A DNA stretch of 10,974 nucleotides from JAXGRD01 sp050946655 (GTDB lineage Bacteria > Bacillota > Clostridia > Peptostreptococcales > Anaerovoracaceae): the NCBI GenBank assembly GCA_050946655.1, contig JBMNVE010000060.1, positions 1 through 10,974 of the forward strand, written 5' to 3'. The position numbers and the translations under genes are program-made. The notes beneath the pieces were generated by a model. That model had not been told where the DNA came from, did not search any database, and worked only from the letters and a program-made list of their open reading frames with translations. Below are positions 1 through 6,552 of the stretch, in pieces (position 1 is the first letter of the stretch; every line of letters begins with the position of its first letter).

Positions 1-7
1 TTTGCAT
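1..7 (-). CDS. Start of an unidentified gene, cut by the left edge
   Basis: Only the start codon and the next codon (Met-Gln) are inside the window. The call rests on a textbook ribosome binding site, AGGAGGG at 22..16 on the minus strand, placed 8 bases before an ATG at 7..5. It follows the zinc-ribbon gene on the same strand by about 40 bases, so it is probably the next gene of the same operon. No function can be given. Confidence 0.55.
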
Positions 8-46
8 ACTATTTGCCCTCCTGTAGTGCAAATTGTTTTAGGTATG

Positions 47-211
47 TTACCGGGGACGATCTTTACGAAGTTTGCCCCAATCGCATTCCATTTCTTGCTG
101 TGAAAATTTCAGTATTTCATTACGCTCATTTTCAGCCCGGCACGAAACGCATATTCCGTCAAAATATATCTCTCGGCCACACTGGTGACAAGCAAGTGGT
201 CCTCTTCCCAT
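47..211 (-). CDS. Small zinc-ribbon protein (54 residues), possibly the truncated front of a longer protein
   Basis: The start is the ATG at 211. It is preceded by AGGGGAT at a suitable distance and gives a protein beginning MGRGPLACHQCG. The same frame is open further upstream, but that part overlaps the end of the DUF2262 gene and lacks a ribosome site. Two Cys-X2-Cys knuckles, C8/C11 and C21/C24, are spaced as in a treble-clef or rubredoxin-like zinc ribbon. The rest is a short charged tail rich in Glu, Lys and Arg. It lies 32 bases after the DUF2262 stop, so the two are probably co-transcribed. From memory, related clostridial proteins that begin this way are often much longer, so this may be a shortened version; that is inference. 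Function is unknown. A structural or nucleic-acid-binding zinc site is the most that can be said. Confidence 0.7.
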   Translation of the reverse strand: MGRGPLACHQCGREIYFDGICVSCRAENERNEILKFSQQEMECDWGKLRKDRPR

Positions 212-243
212 AATCCTATCCCCTATTAAGTTCAATATCCGGG

Positions 244-1080
244 CTACCCTGCAATATAAGCGTCCCTTGGGCCTGAATCCAGATTTCCCTCTACAATGAT
301 AATATGTCCCCAAAACATATCGTCATCGTTATAGTAAATGGAAAAAGTTCCTTCATGGTCGGTGGCGATTTCTGCTATGGATATTCGCTCTGAGAATTCT
401 TCGGGGGTGATTGTTTCTACTTCTTTTTCACCACTATCTTCTTGCCATTCATTGGCCAGCGCTGTCAATTTCTCGGCGGCAAAATTCCCCATAGCCTCGC
501 CTCTGATCTCTAAACTATCCATTACTTTCCTGAGATTATCCAGAGCCGGATCCCAAGTCCCTTGGTCTTCAACATCTACATTGAGAAACAAGCTGATTTC
601 TTGGTCTTGAAATCTTATAGAACCGGTAAATAGACTCAGATCCTTGTCCAAGGTAAACTCACCCAATTTCTCGTCGCAGAGGATAACCGGCCTTCTATAC
701 TCCTCCAAAATGCTCTCCAGCTGCGGGTACCTTTCCCCTTCGGCCAGAACATCCACCACAAGAAACCGGTTGTAAAATGAAGGCAGTCGCCCTTCAGGAA
801 CGGTTTTGTCGATCAACTCTCGAACCCTTAGCCGATAGATGGTGCTACCCTTAAATCGCGCAAAGTAACTACGACTATGGGCTTCTTCCTTCGTTGGTAT
901 CCAAGAAATAAACCCCTTGCCGTCATAGAGTTTATCTTCTTTGGTATCTACATAGGCCAAAAAATAGTGCTGTGCTATGACGTTGGGCTCTGATCCAATT
1001 CCGGAGGCACCGCCGTCGTCCAGCAATACCAGTATTTCTTTGAGTTCTTTATGATATTTGTTTTCTTCTGCTTTGCTCAT
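244..1080 (-). CDS. DUF2262 domain protein
   Basis: A 278-residue soluble protein. The start chosen is the ATG at 1080 (MSKAEENKYH), because GGGAGG sits 5 bases before it; the frame could be read from a TTG 15 bases upstream, but that would bury the ribosome site. The C-terminal half (about residues 135-278) matches my knowledge of DUF2262: LGEFTLDKDLSLFTGSI at 139-155, an acidic middle segment, and the closing motif FWGHIIIVEGNLDSGP with a final Ala-Gly. Residues 1-130 form a separate region with several aromatic residues that I do not recognise. No signal peptide or membrane segment is visible. The biochemical role of DUF2262 is not established. In many genomes such proteins occur in variable loci, and a link to toxin-immunity systems is conceivable but not shown here. 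It heads an apparent operon with the zinc-ribbon protein. Confidence 0.85.
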   Translation of the reverse strand: MSKAEENKYHKELKEILVLLDDGGASGIGSEPNVIAQHYFLAYVDTKEDKLYDGKGFISWIPTKEEAHSRSYFARFKGSTIYRLRVRELIDKTVPEGRLPSFYNRFLVVDVLAEGERYPQLESILEEYRRPVILCDEKLGEFTLDKDLSLFTGSIRFQDQEISLFLNVDVEDQGTWDPALDNLRKVMDSLEIRGEAMGNFAAEKLTALANEWQEDSGEKEVETITPEEFSERISIAEIATDHEGTFSIYYNDDDMFWGHIIIVEGNLDSGPRDAYIAG

Positions 1081-1209
1081 ATAAACCTCCCTCAACTAAA
1101 CTCCACCAAAGATTTCTCCCCTTCTTGCGATCCCTGCCTCAGCGTTTCAACCGGCGCTTTCATGATCTGACCATGCTCTTTGTCACTATATAAAATTGGT
1201 GTTGCTGTT

Positions 1210-1238
1210 ATTATATGGCAAATGGATTACAGTGAAAA
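1210..1238 (-). promoter_or_regulatory. Candidate sigma-A promoter for the DUF2262 operon
   Basis: On the minus strand a perfect -10 box TATAAT (1215..1210) is preceded after 17 bases by TTTTCA (1238..1233), which matches 4 of 6 consensus -35 positions. Transcription would begin near 1203, giving a leader of about 120 bases before the DUF2262 start. The -35 is only moderate, so the call is tentative. Confidence 0.4.
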
Positions 1239-1362
1239 AGGTTTTTTTGTGAATTTCTTGATTTCTTTCACCTGCTGGACGGACTTGGGAAAAGGCAGGC
1301 TGTTAGCACAGTATCGGTCCATTATATGTCAAGCATACTTTTCATCCATATCATCTTTCCCT

Positions 1363-1400
1363 AAAAAAAGAGACAGGCACTTCGGCCTACCTCCGAAAGT
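1363..1400 (-). terminator. Probable terminator of the ilvE-DUF815 operon
   Basis: Just after the DUF815 stop codon, the minus strand reads ACTTTCGG, a 7-base loop, then CCGAAGT (7 pairs with one bulged T). Nine bases later comes a run of seven T. The T-run is not directly against the stem and the hairpin is imperfect, so this is a moderate call, supported by its position at the operon end. Confidence 0.45.
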
Positions 1401-1418
1401 CGGGCGTCTTGGAGAACC

Positions 1419-2654
1419 CTAAACAATCCCAATCTTTTGCAGTTCGATAAACTGTTTTGCTGTTCTGGGCGTTCTACCGCCGGTGCGGATGGCATGGGCT
1501 TCAGCCTTGCGGTGAAGATCTTCCTGCCGGGAAGGATCGGACCCTTCCGGAACCAGTCCGTACTGAACGGCCAAGGCATCCACAATGTCCAGATAGGAAT
1601 CCCTGTCCGGCTTTTGGAAGGTCACGGTCAAGCCGAAACGGGCAGCCAGACTCATGGTTTCTTGGAGGGTATCGCTGAGATGGATCTCATCTCCCTCCCT
1701 TTGGGAAGATGTTTCTTTGAGAAGATGTCTGCGGTTACTGGTGGCATAGATGGCCATGTTGTCCCCGGAGACGGAAACACTTCCTTCCAGAATGGCCTTT
1801 AGGGCCGAGAAGTTATCGTCGTTCTTAGAAAAGCTCAAATCGTCAATAAAGAGAATGAAGCTAAGGGGGTTCTCCGAAAGTTCCTCTATAATGGCGGGCA
1901 ACTCATAGAGTTGATTCTTTTTGATTTCAACAAGTCTGAGGCCTTTGGATGCGTACCGATTGGCGATGGCCTTAATGGTGGAACTTTTTCCAGTGCCGGC
2001 ATCTCCATAGAGGAGCACGTTGCTGGCCCCTTCTCCGGAGAGAAGGGCTTCGGTGTTGCGGATCACCAGATTTTTCTCCCTTTCGTAACCGTAGAGTTCC
2101 TCCAGTTTCTGGCGGTCCGGGTACTTTACCGGTTCCAATCGGCGATCCTCCACTACAAAAGTGGTATATTTGGCGAAGACGCCGTAACCTGTCTGGGAAA
2201 GGTTGGAAAGCTTTTCCGCATATTTATCGTGAAGGCCACAGTAGCCGGCGTTATCCCAGGATGGAAGAAAGCCGTCGTAACCCAGGGCGATCTTTACCGC
2301 ATCCGAGGTCAAGGCGCAGATTTCTTCCAGCAAAAGAATCTCTTCCCGGATACTCGCCTCAACAGAAGGAGAAATGTGTTTACCCGCAGCCTTCCGCCGG
2401 ATATAGAAGTTTTCGTCTTCTACCAGGATCTTGGCGATGTAGTCGGAAAGGTTGGGCGTCACTTCGTAGAGGGAAGCCACAAAATCCCCGTAGGCGGATA
2501 TGGCCTCACGAAGATCTTCTCTCTCGTTGGCCAGCCAGAGAAGTTTTTTTAATTTGGAAACCACAGGATCCGACAGGATGTTTCGGAAAATCGTCAAGGT
2601 GTCCAATCGAGTACTGAGGCTGGAAAGAGGCCGGCTGGTTCTGATCCCCATCAT
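1419..2654 (-). CDS. DUF815 family AAA-type ATPase
   Basis: A 411-residue cytoplasmic protein. The start is the ATG at 2654, whose ATGA overlaps the ilvE stop; GTAGGAG lies 5 bases upstream, inside the end of ilvE, so translation is probably coupled. A second ATG follows at once (2651) and could be used instead. The N-terminal half (to about 190) is helical and carries the features expected of DUF815 proteins. The ATPase core shows Walker A GDAGTGKS at 217-224, Walker B FILFIDDLSF at 266-275, a sensor-1-like ATSNRRHL at 303-310 and a basic GGRTPRTAKQF near 392-402 that may serve as sensor 2. The family is widespread in Firmicutes but its client is unknown; the core resembles DnaA/DnaC-type AAA ATPases. 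Its operon partner is an amino acid aminotransferase, which does not explain the role. The family call is firm, the function is not known. Confidence 0.9.
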   Translation of the reverse strand: MMGIRTSRPLSSLSTRLDTLTIFRNILSDPVVSKLKKLLWLANEREDLREAISAYGDFVASLYEVTPNLSDYIAKILVEDENFYIRRKAAGKHISPSVEASIREEILLLEEICALTSDAVKIALGYDGFLPSWDNAGYCGLHDKYAEKLSNLSQTGYGVFAKYTTFVVEDRRLEPVKYPDRQKLEELYGYEREKNLVIRNTEALLSGEGASNVLLYGDAGTGKSSTIKAIANRYASKGLRLVEIKKNQLYELPAIIEELSENPLSFILFIDDLSFSKNDDNFSALKAILEGSVSVSGDNMAIYATSNRRHLLKETSSQREGDEIHLSDTLQETMSLAARFGLTVTFQKPDRDSYLDIVDALAVQYGLVPEGSDPSRQEDLHRKAEAHAIRTGGRTPRTAKQFIELQKIGIV

Positions 2655-3718
2655 TTTACTCCTACGGTCCACCCATAGGGGTCCGGATGATGGCCCGTTT
2701 GGATACCGTAGAGGGTGTCGTACAGCATCTGTGCAATGGGGCCGATTTCTCCTCCGTGAATGACGATTTCTTCTCCCTTGTAGGATAATTCTCCTACAGG
2801 GGAAATCACTGCTGCCGTGCCGGATGCGAATACTTCCGTCAGCCTGCCGGATTTAGCCGCATTAAATACTTCGTCGATGGTGATTTTTCGCTCCGATATT
2901 TTTATCCCTTTGTCTTTCAACAGGTGGATGACCGAGTCTCTAGTGATGCCCGGAAGGATAGTTCCGTCCAGAGGTGCGGTGATCACTTCATCATCGATGA
3001 TGAAGAAGGCATTGGAAGTGCCGATCTCTTCCACATACTTTCTCTCGTTTCCGTCCAGCCAAAGAATCTGTTCGAAGCCTTTTTCCAGGGCAAGGGCCTG
3101 AGCTTTCAAGCCGCTGGCATAGTTCCCTCCGCATTTGGCCTCTCCGGTGCCGCCTTTGGCCGCCCGCACAAAGTGATCCTCCACATAGAGCTTTGTGGGA
3201 GCCAGCCCTCCCTTATAGTAGGGACCCACCGGGCTGAGGATGACAATAAACATATAGCTTTTGGATGCTCGAACACCAAGGCAAGGTTCCGTACCGATGA
3301 TAAACGGCCGGATATATAAGGCTGTGCCCTCTTTTTCGGGAATCCAGTCGGCGTCAACTGCAACCAACTCCTTGATGGCATCCACATAGAGATCTTCATC
3401 GATTTGGGGCATGCACAAGCGGTCATTGGTTTGGTTGGTTCGTCTAGCATTCATTTCCGGACGGAATAACTGGATTTTTCCCTGGGCCGTTTTGTATGCT
3501 TTTAAGCCCTCGAACATTTCCTGACCGTAGTGAAAGACCACGGAAGCCGGGTCCAAACACAGGGGAGCATAGGGAACGATCCGTCCGTCATACCAGCCTT
3601 GTCCCTCGTGGTACTCCATGATGAACATATGGTCTGTAAATGTCTGCCCAAAAACCAGAGAGTCCGGGTCCGGCTTTTGCTTGGGGGTGGTTGTCTTTTC
3701 AAATGTAAAATTATTCAT
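2651..3718 (-). CDS. ilvE: Branched-chain amino acid aminotransferase, class IV fold, type II
   Basis: A 355-residue PLP enzyme that interconverts valine, leucine and isoleucine with their 2-oxo acids, using 2-oxoglutarate/glutamate, at the last step of branched-chain amino acid synthesis. The length and the N-terminal pattern (VFHYGQEMFEGLKAY at 61-75, FRPEMNARR at 85-93) fit the longer, eukaryote-like type rather than the roughly 309-residue E. coli type. The PLP lysine should be K195 in AKCGGNYASGLKAQ. Other fold IV motifs are YVEEIGTSN (228-236), LPGITRDS (255-262) and the phosphate-binding ASGTAAVISPVG (298-309). The start ATG has TAGGAGG 6 bases upstream. It is read from a near-consensus promoter with a very short leader, so no T-box or attenuator fits between promoter and start. 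It overlaps the DUF815 gene by 4 bases. Confidence 0.95.
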   Translation of the reverse strand: MNNFTFEKTTTPKQKPDPDSLVFGQTFTDHMFIMEYHEGQGWYDGRIVPYAPLCLDPASVVFHYGQEMFEGLKAYKTAQGKIQLFRPEMNARRTNQTNDRLCMPQIDEDLYVDAIKELVAVDADWIPEKEGTALYIRPFIIGTEPCLGVRASKSYMFIVILSPVGPYYKGGLAPTKLYVEDHFVRAAKGGTGEAKCGGNYASGLKAQALALEKGFEQILWLDGNERKYVEEIGTSNAFFIIDDEVITAPLDGTILPGITRDSVIHLLKDKGIKISERKITIDEVFNAAKSGRLTEVFASGTAAVISPVGELSYKGEEIVIHGGEIGPIAQMLYDTLYGIQTGHHPDPYGWTVGVK

Positions 3719-3744
3719 AGTTTCCTCCTAGATACGCTGATATC

Positions 3745-3773
3745 ATTGTATTCCTCTCCCGGTTTCCTGTCAA
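3745..3773 (-). promoter_or_regulatory. Sigma-A promoter for ilvE
   Basis: The minus strand has a perfect -35 TTGACA (3773..3768), a 17-base spacer and -10 TACAAT (3750..3745). The predicted start of transcription is near 3738, about 20 bases before the ilvE ATG. No equally good promoter is visible on the plus strand for the divergent SanA-like gene in this 117-base gap. Confidence 0.85.
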
Positions 3774-3835
3774 TGGAAGGGTGAAGATTTCAGTCAAATT
3801 TGGCTCTTTAGAGTAGGCTGTGACGGGAGGAAGTT

Positions 3836-4528
3836 ATGAAAAAATGGATAAAAATCATGATGGTGCTGATACTTGTTTTGATCCTGGCAGGCGTTGGGAT
3901 CAATGTTTGGGTAGTAAAAAGCACCAAGAAGGACATCGTTGCCTCCATTCAAGGCGAAGAAATCAGATTTGTTGCCGATAAAAATGACGTGAAGCAGTTC
4001 AAAGCTGACTGCCTCATCGTTCCCGGTGCAGGGGTCAAGCCGGATGGAAAGCCCAGCAAGATGCTTGCGGACAGATTGGATCTGGCCATCCGACTGTATC
4101 AGATGGGGATCGCGCCCAAGATCCTCTTGTCGGGGGACAACGGACAAATGGAATACAATGAACTGGCTGCCATGCAGAAGTACGTTCTGGACAGAGGTGT
4201 GCCCAAGGAAGATATCTTTCTGGATCACGCCGGGTTTTCCACATACGAAACCATGTACCGAGCTAAAGAGGTGTTTTTGGTCAAAAGAGGCATCGTGGTG
4301 ACCCAGAGTTATCATCTTCATCGTGCCCTCTATGTGGGAAAAATGTTGGACATGGAAGTTCGCGGTGCCGCTTCGGATCAGAAGCGATACACGGGGCAGG
4401 GAATGCGAGATGTAAGGGAGATACTGGCAAGAGAAAAGGATTTCTTCAAATCCGTATTCAAGCCCAAGCCCACCTACTTAGGGGAGCCTTTCCCCATTTG
4501 GGGGGATGGCACCAAGACCTGGGTGTGA
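3836..4528 (+). CDS. SanA/YdcF-type DUF218 membrane-anchored protein
   Basis: A 230-residue protein with a short basic N-terminus and one membrane segment at about residues 5-27; the rest is probably outside the membrane. The soluble part has the DUF218 (SanA/YdcF) pattern: CLIVPGAGVKPDGKPSKML at 59-77, KILLSGDNG at 95-103, a YNE motif at 107-109, HAGFSTYETMYRA at 131-143 and VVTQSYHLHRALYV at 154-167. SanA of enteric bacteria is linked to vancomycin tolerance and envelope integrity; the biochemical activity of the family is not settled. The start ATG has GGGAGG 5 bases upstream. It begins a plus-strand run, with the AlkD gene following after 21 bases. No clear promoter is seen in the gap shared with ilvE. 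The family call is firm, the envelope role is inferred. Confidence 0.88.
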   Translation: MKKWIKIMMVLILVLILAGVGINVWVVKSTKKDIVASIQGEEIRFVADKNDVKQFKADCLIVPGAGVKPDGKPSKMLADRLDLAIRLYQMGIAPKILLSGDNGQMEYNELAAMQKYVLDRGVPKEDIFLDHAGFSTYETMYRAKEVFLVKRGIVVTQSYHLHRALYVGKMLDMEVRGAASDQKRYTGQGMRDVREILAREKDFFKSVFKPKPTYLGEPFPIWGDGTKTWV

Positions 4529-4549
4529 ACCCGGGAGAAGAAGGGGAAG

Positions 4550-5242
4550 ATGAGAGAACAGATACAGAGGAAACTGAAGGAAAGCAGTGAAACAGACTAC
4601 AAAGCATTTAATTGTAAGTTGAATCCGGGAGTTGACCCGGACCGAGTGCTGGGTGTTCGCTTGCCTGTCTTGCGTGAAACGGCTAAGGAAATAGCACGGG
4701 GAGACTTTCGGGGTTACATCCGGGAATTACCTCAGGACTGCTTCTTTGAAGAGCGGATGATCCACGGGATGATTTTGGGATACTGCAAGGTGGACTGGGA
4801 AGACTGGTGCGGGCTTGTGGAGGACTTTGTGCCTCATATCAAGGATTGGGCAACTTGTGACAGTGCGGCCATGACCATGAAAGCCATTAAAAAATACCAT
4901 GAAGAGGGGTGGGCGTTTTTACAGCAATTCTTGCAAAGCAAGGATGAGTTCTCTCGGCGCTTCGGTGCCGTCATGCTCCTTGCCCATTATGTTCGAGCGG
5001 ATTATATTGACCGGGTTCTGGAGGCATATGAGAAGATTGACAAAGCCCCTTATTATGTGATGATGGCCGTTGCCTGGGGGATATCTCATTGCTACGTGGC
5101 ATTCCCCAAGAAAACGGAAGCCTTCCTGGAAAAAGAGAGCCTGGATATAAAGACCCATAATAAGGCGATCCAAAAGATAAGGGAGTCTAACCGAGTGGAC
5201 CGGAAAGAAAAAGAACGATTAAGGGGGATGAAGAGGACATGA
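4550..5242 (+). CDS. alkD: AlkD-type DNA alkylation repair protein (HEAT-repeat DNA glycosylase)
   Basis: A 230-residue, all-helical protein of the AlkD/AlkC superfamily, which removes bulky or cationic alkylated purines such as 3-methyladenine and 7-methylguanine from DNA without flipping the base. Residues equivalent to those of Bacillus cereus AlkD can be placed: W100 and D104 in KDWATCDSAA (Trp109/Asp113 there, D being the key acid), the arginine pair R136/R137 in FSRRFGAVML (Arg148) and W176 in AVAWGISH (Trp187). The C-terminal NKAIQKIRES stretch is also typical. The alignment is by eye. Start ATG has AAGGGGAAG upstream. Its last bases overlap the EFR1 start (ATGA), so the two are translationally coupled; a DNA glycosylase with a redox protein is an unexpected pairing. 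Confidence 0.9.
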   Translation: MREQIQRKLKESSETDYKAFNCKLNPGVDPDRVLGVRLPVLRETAKEIARGDFRGYIRELPQDCFFEERMIHGMILGYCKVDWEDWCGLVEDFVPHIKDWATCDSAAMTMKAIKKYHEEGWAFLQQFLQSKDEFSRRFGAVMLLAHYVRADYIDRVLEAYEKIDKAPYYVMMAVAWGISHCYVAFPKKTEAFLEKESLDIKTHNKAIQKIRESNRVDRKEKERLRGMKRT

Positions 5243-5997
5243 TTTTTTATTTCAGCGGAACGGGGAATTCCCGCTGGGTGGCAAGAGAACTGGGTAAGCA
5301 ACTGGGGGAAAGCGGTGAGAATATCGCGACTCGCATGATGGCCGGAGAGGTTTCCTACCATGCAAAGAAGGGGGAAGTCATCGGTATCGTGTTCCCTATA
5401 TATGCCTGGGCGGCGCCGGAGCTGGTCAGCGATTTTGTCAAGGGGATCATCTTGGATGAAGACAATTACATCTTTGCCGTTGGTACCTGTGGAGATACTG
5501 CCGGCATGGCGGTGGAAAGGTTGGGGAAGGATATCCCCTTGGATGCGGGGTTTACGGTGATCATGCCCAACAATTATGTGGTCATGTTTTCTGTGGACAG
5601 CAAGGAGCGGATCGAAGGTCTTCTCCTAGATGCCAGAGGGAGGATCCCCGATATTGTGGATAGAGTAAAAAGCCGGGAGGCTGTCTTTGACACGAAAAAA
5701 GGCGTGTTTCCGAGGCTAAAGACTGCTCTGATCGCCGGCCTATTCAACCGTTGGGGAAGAAACACCAAGCATTTTTCTGTGGCGCCCTCCTGCGACGGGT
5801 GCAAAATCTGTGAAAAAGTATGTCCTGTAGATGTGGTGGCCTTGAAAGAAGGTCGTCCGGTGTGGACGGGGGACTGCACCCAGTGTATGGCATGTGTGAA
5901 TTACTGCCCCAAGGAGGCAATTGCTTACAGGAACAAATCCAAAAATACGGGACGGTACAATTTTGAAAAGGATTGCAAGGAATTACTCTCGGATTGA
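5239..5997 (+). CDS. EFR1-type flavodoxin/4Fe-4S ferredoxin fusion protein
   Basis: A 252-residue electron-transfer protein. The N-terminal flavodoxin-like domain opens with the FMN phosphate loop FSGTGNSRW (5-13) and also has FPIYAWAAPELV (52-63) and GTCGDTAG (82-89), as in clostridial EFRs. The C-terminal part has two 4Fe-4S cluster motifs: C185, C188, C191 and C195 in CDGCKICEKVCP, and C213, C216, C219 and C223 in CTQCMACVNYCP. Such proteins are thought to shuttle low-potential electrons in anaerobes; partners are generally unknown. The start overlaps the AlkD stop by 4 bases and lacks an obvious strong ribosome site apart from GGGGATGAAGAGG, consistent with coupling. The last 15 bases overlap the end of rnhA on the other strand. 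Transcription probably ends about 90 bases downstream, inside rnhA. Confidence 0.92.
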   Translation: MIFYFSGTGNSRWVARELGKQLGESGENIATRMMAGEVSYHAKKGEVIGIVFPIYAWAAPELVSDFVKGIILDEDNYIFAVGTCGDTAGMAVERLGKDIPLDAGFTVIMPNNYVVMFSVDSKERIEGLLLDARGRIPDIVDRVKSREAVFDTKKGVFPRLKTALIAGLFNRWGRNTKHFSVAPSCDGCKICEKVCPVDVVALKEGRPVWTGDCTQCMACVNYCPKEAIAYRNKSKNTGRYNFEKDCKELLSD

Positions 5998-6528
5998 GTC
6001 GATGCCTTGATTGGCCAGAGCATCTGCACGGTGATTCATCTCCGTAGCATAGATGAAATCTTGCCACGAGAACCGCATTCCATTCCACTCTACGAATTTT
6101 TCGTAGAGTTTTTCTTTGTCGGTGGACGGGTGATCCAGATTTACGTGGCCCTTGACCCGGAAAAAAGAAATGCTGTGCAGGTCCAGATAGGGGAGAAGCT
6201 GCTCCCAAAGATCCCTGTTTTCCACAGGCTTCTTTCCCGCCGTCAGCCACCCGTTGGCCAGCCACTTAACATACCATTTTTGGCGGAAGCAGTCCATGAG
6301 GTAGGCGCTGTCGGAATAGATCTCAATGGTTTGGTTCTCCTTTTTGATGGCTGCCATTGCCTTGATCAGGGCGGTCATTTCCATACGGTTGTTGGTGGTG
6401 TTTTTTTCGCCGCCAAAGAGCTCCCGCCGGTGCTTGCCGTACTCAAGGACAGCCCCCCAGCCCCCCAGGTTTTCTTCGTTTTGGTTACCCGAACATGCTC
6501 CGTCGGTATGGATCCTCAATACAGTCAT
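5983..6528 (-). CDS. rnhA: Ribonuclease HI with an enlarged C-terminal segment
   Basis: A 181-residue RNase HI, which cuts the RNA strand of RNA-DNA hybrids. The start chosen is the ATG at 6528 (MTVLRIHTDG), 8 bases after GAGGAGG; the frame is open upstream but that would include the ribosome site. Catalytic residues are all visible: D9 in HTDGACSGN, E50 in NNRMEM, D73 in YSDSAYL, H128 in KGHVN and D169 in NHRADALAN. The basic handle resembles E. coli (WLANGWLTAGKKPVENRDLW at 89-108). About 40 residues separate H128 from D169, against 10 in E. coli (H124-D134), so roughly 30 extra residues are inserted (about 131-160). There is no N-terminal hybrid-binding domain. It is convergent with, and overlaps by 15 bases, the EFR1 gene. 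Confidence 0.93.
   Translation of the reverse strand: MTVLRIHTDGACSGNQNEENLGGWGAVLEYGKHRRELFGGEKNTTNNRMEMTALIKAMAAIKKENQTIEIYSDSAYLMDCFRQKWYVKWLANGWLTAGKKPVENRDLWEQLLPYLDLHSISFFRVKGHVNLDHPSTDKEKLYEKFVEWNGMRFSWQDFIYATEMNHRADALANQGIDSIRE
6087..6113 (+). terminator. Intrinsic terminator of the SanA-AlkD-EFR1 run, inside antisense rnhA
   Basis: The plus strand has a perfect 10-base inverted repeat, ACTCTACGAA then TTT loop then TTCGTAGAGT, followed at once by TTTTCTTTG. This is a good intrinsic terminator shape for plus-strand transcription, about 90 bases past the EFR1 stop. It lies wholly within the rnhA coding sequence (minus strand), in the extra segment of that protein. On the minus strand the T-tract is on the wrong side, so it would not stop rnhA transcription. 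A coincidental palindrome in coding DNA cannot be excluded. Confidence 0.65.
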
Positions 6529-6552
6529 CAACAATGCCTCCTCTTTTCTCAC

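Larger units (their letters stand above)
1081..1418 (-). other. 338-base gap with an interrupted coding-like frame
   Basis: No intact gene is convincing here. On the minus strand one reading frame runs from an ATG at 1322 to a TAA at 1229..1227 (31 codons). It then continues open to a TGA at 1094..1092, just inside the ribosome site of the DUF2262 gene. The second part contains an ATG at 1163 and would encode 23 residues (MKAPVETLRQG and a Glu/Lys-rich tail). Neither ATG has a ribosome binding site. The residue mix of the tail looks coding, so this may be the eroded end of a former gene; chance is also possible. The opposite strand has an 80-codon open frame (1180-1422), also without a credible start. 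The gap also holds the likely terminator of the DUF815 gene and a candidate promoter for DUF2262. Confidence 0.3.

Noticed and set aside
1180..1422. 80-codon open frame on the plus strand in the gap before the DUF815 gene
   Set aside because: It starts at TTG with no ribosome site, runs through the terminator region and resembles no family I know.
1911..2552. 213-codon open frame on the plus strand inside the DUF815 gene
   Set aside because: It is antisense to the ATPase, which has clear Walker motifs on the other strand.
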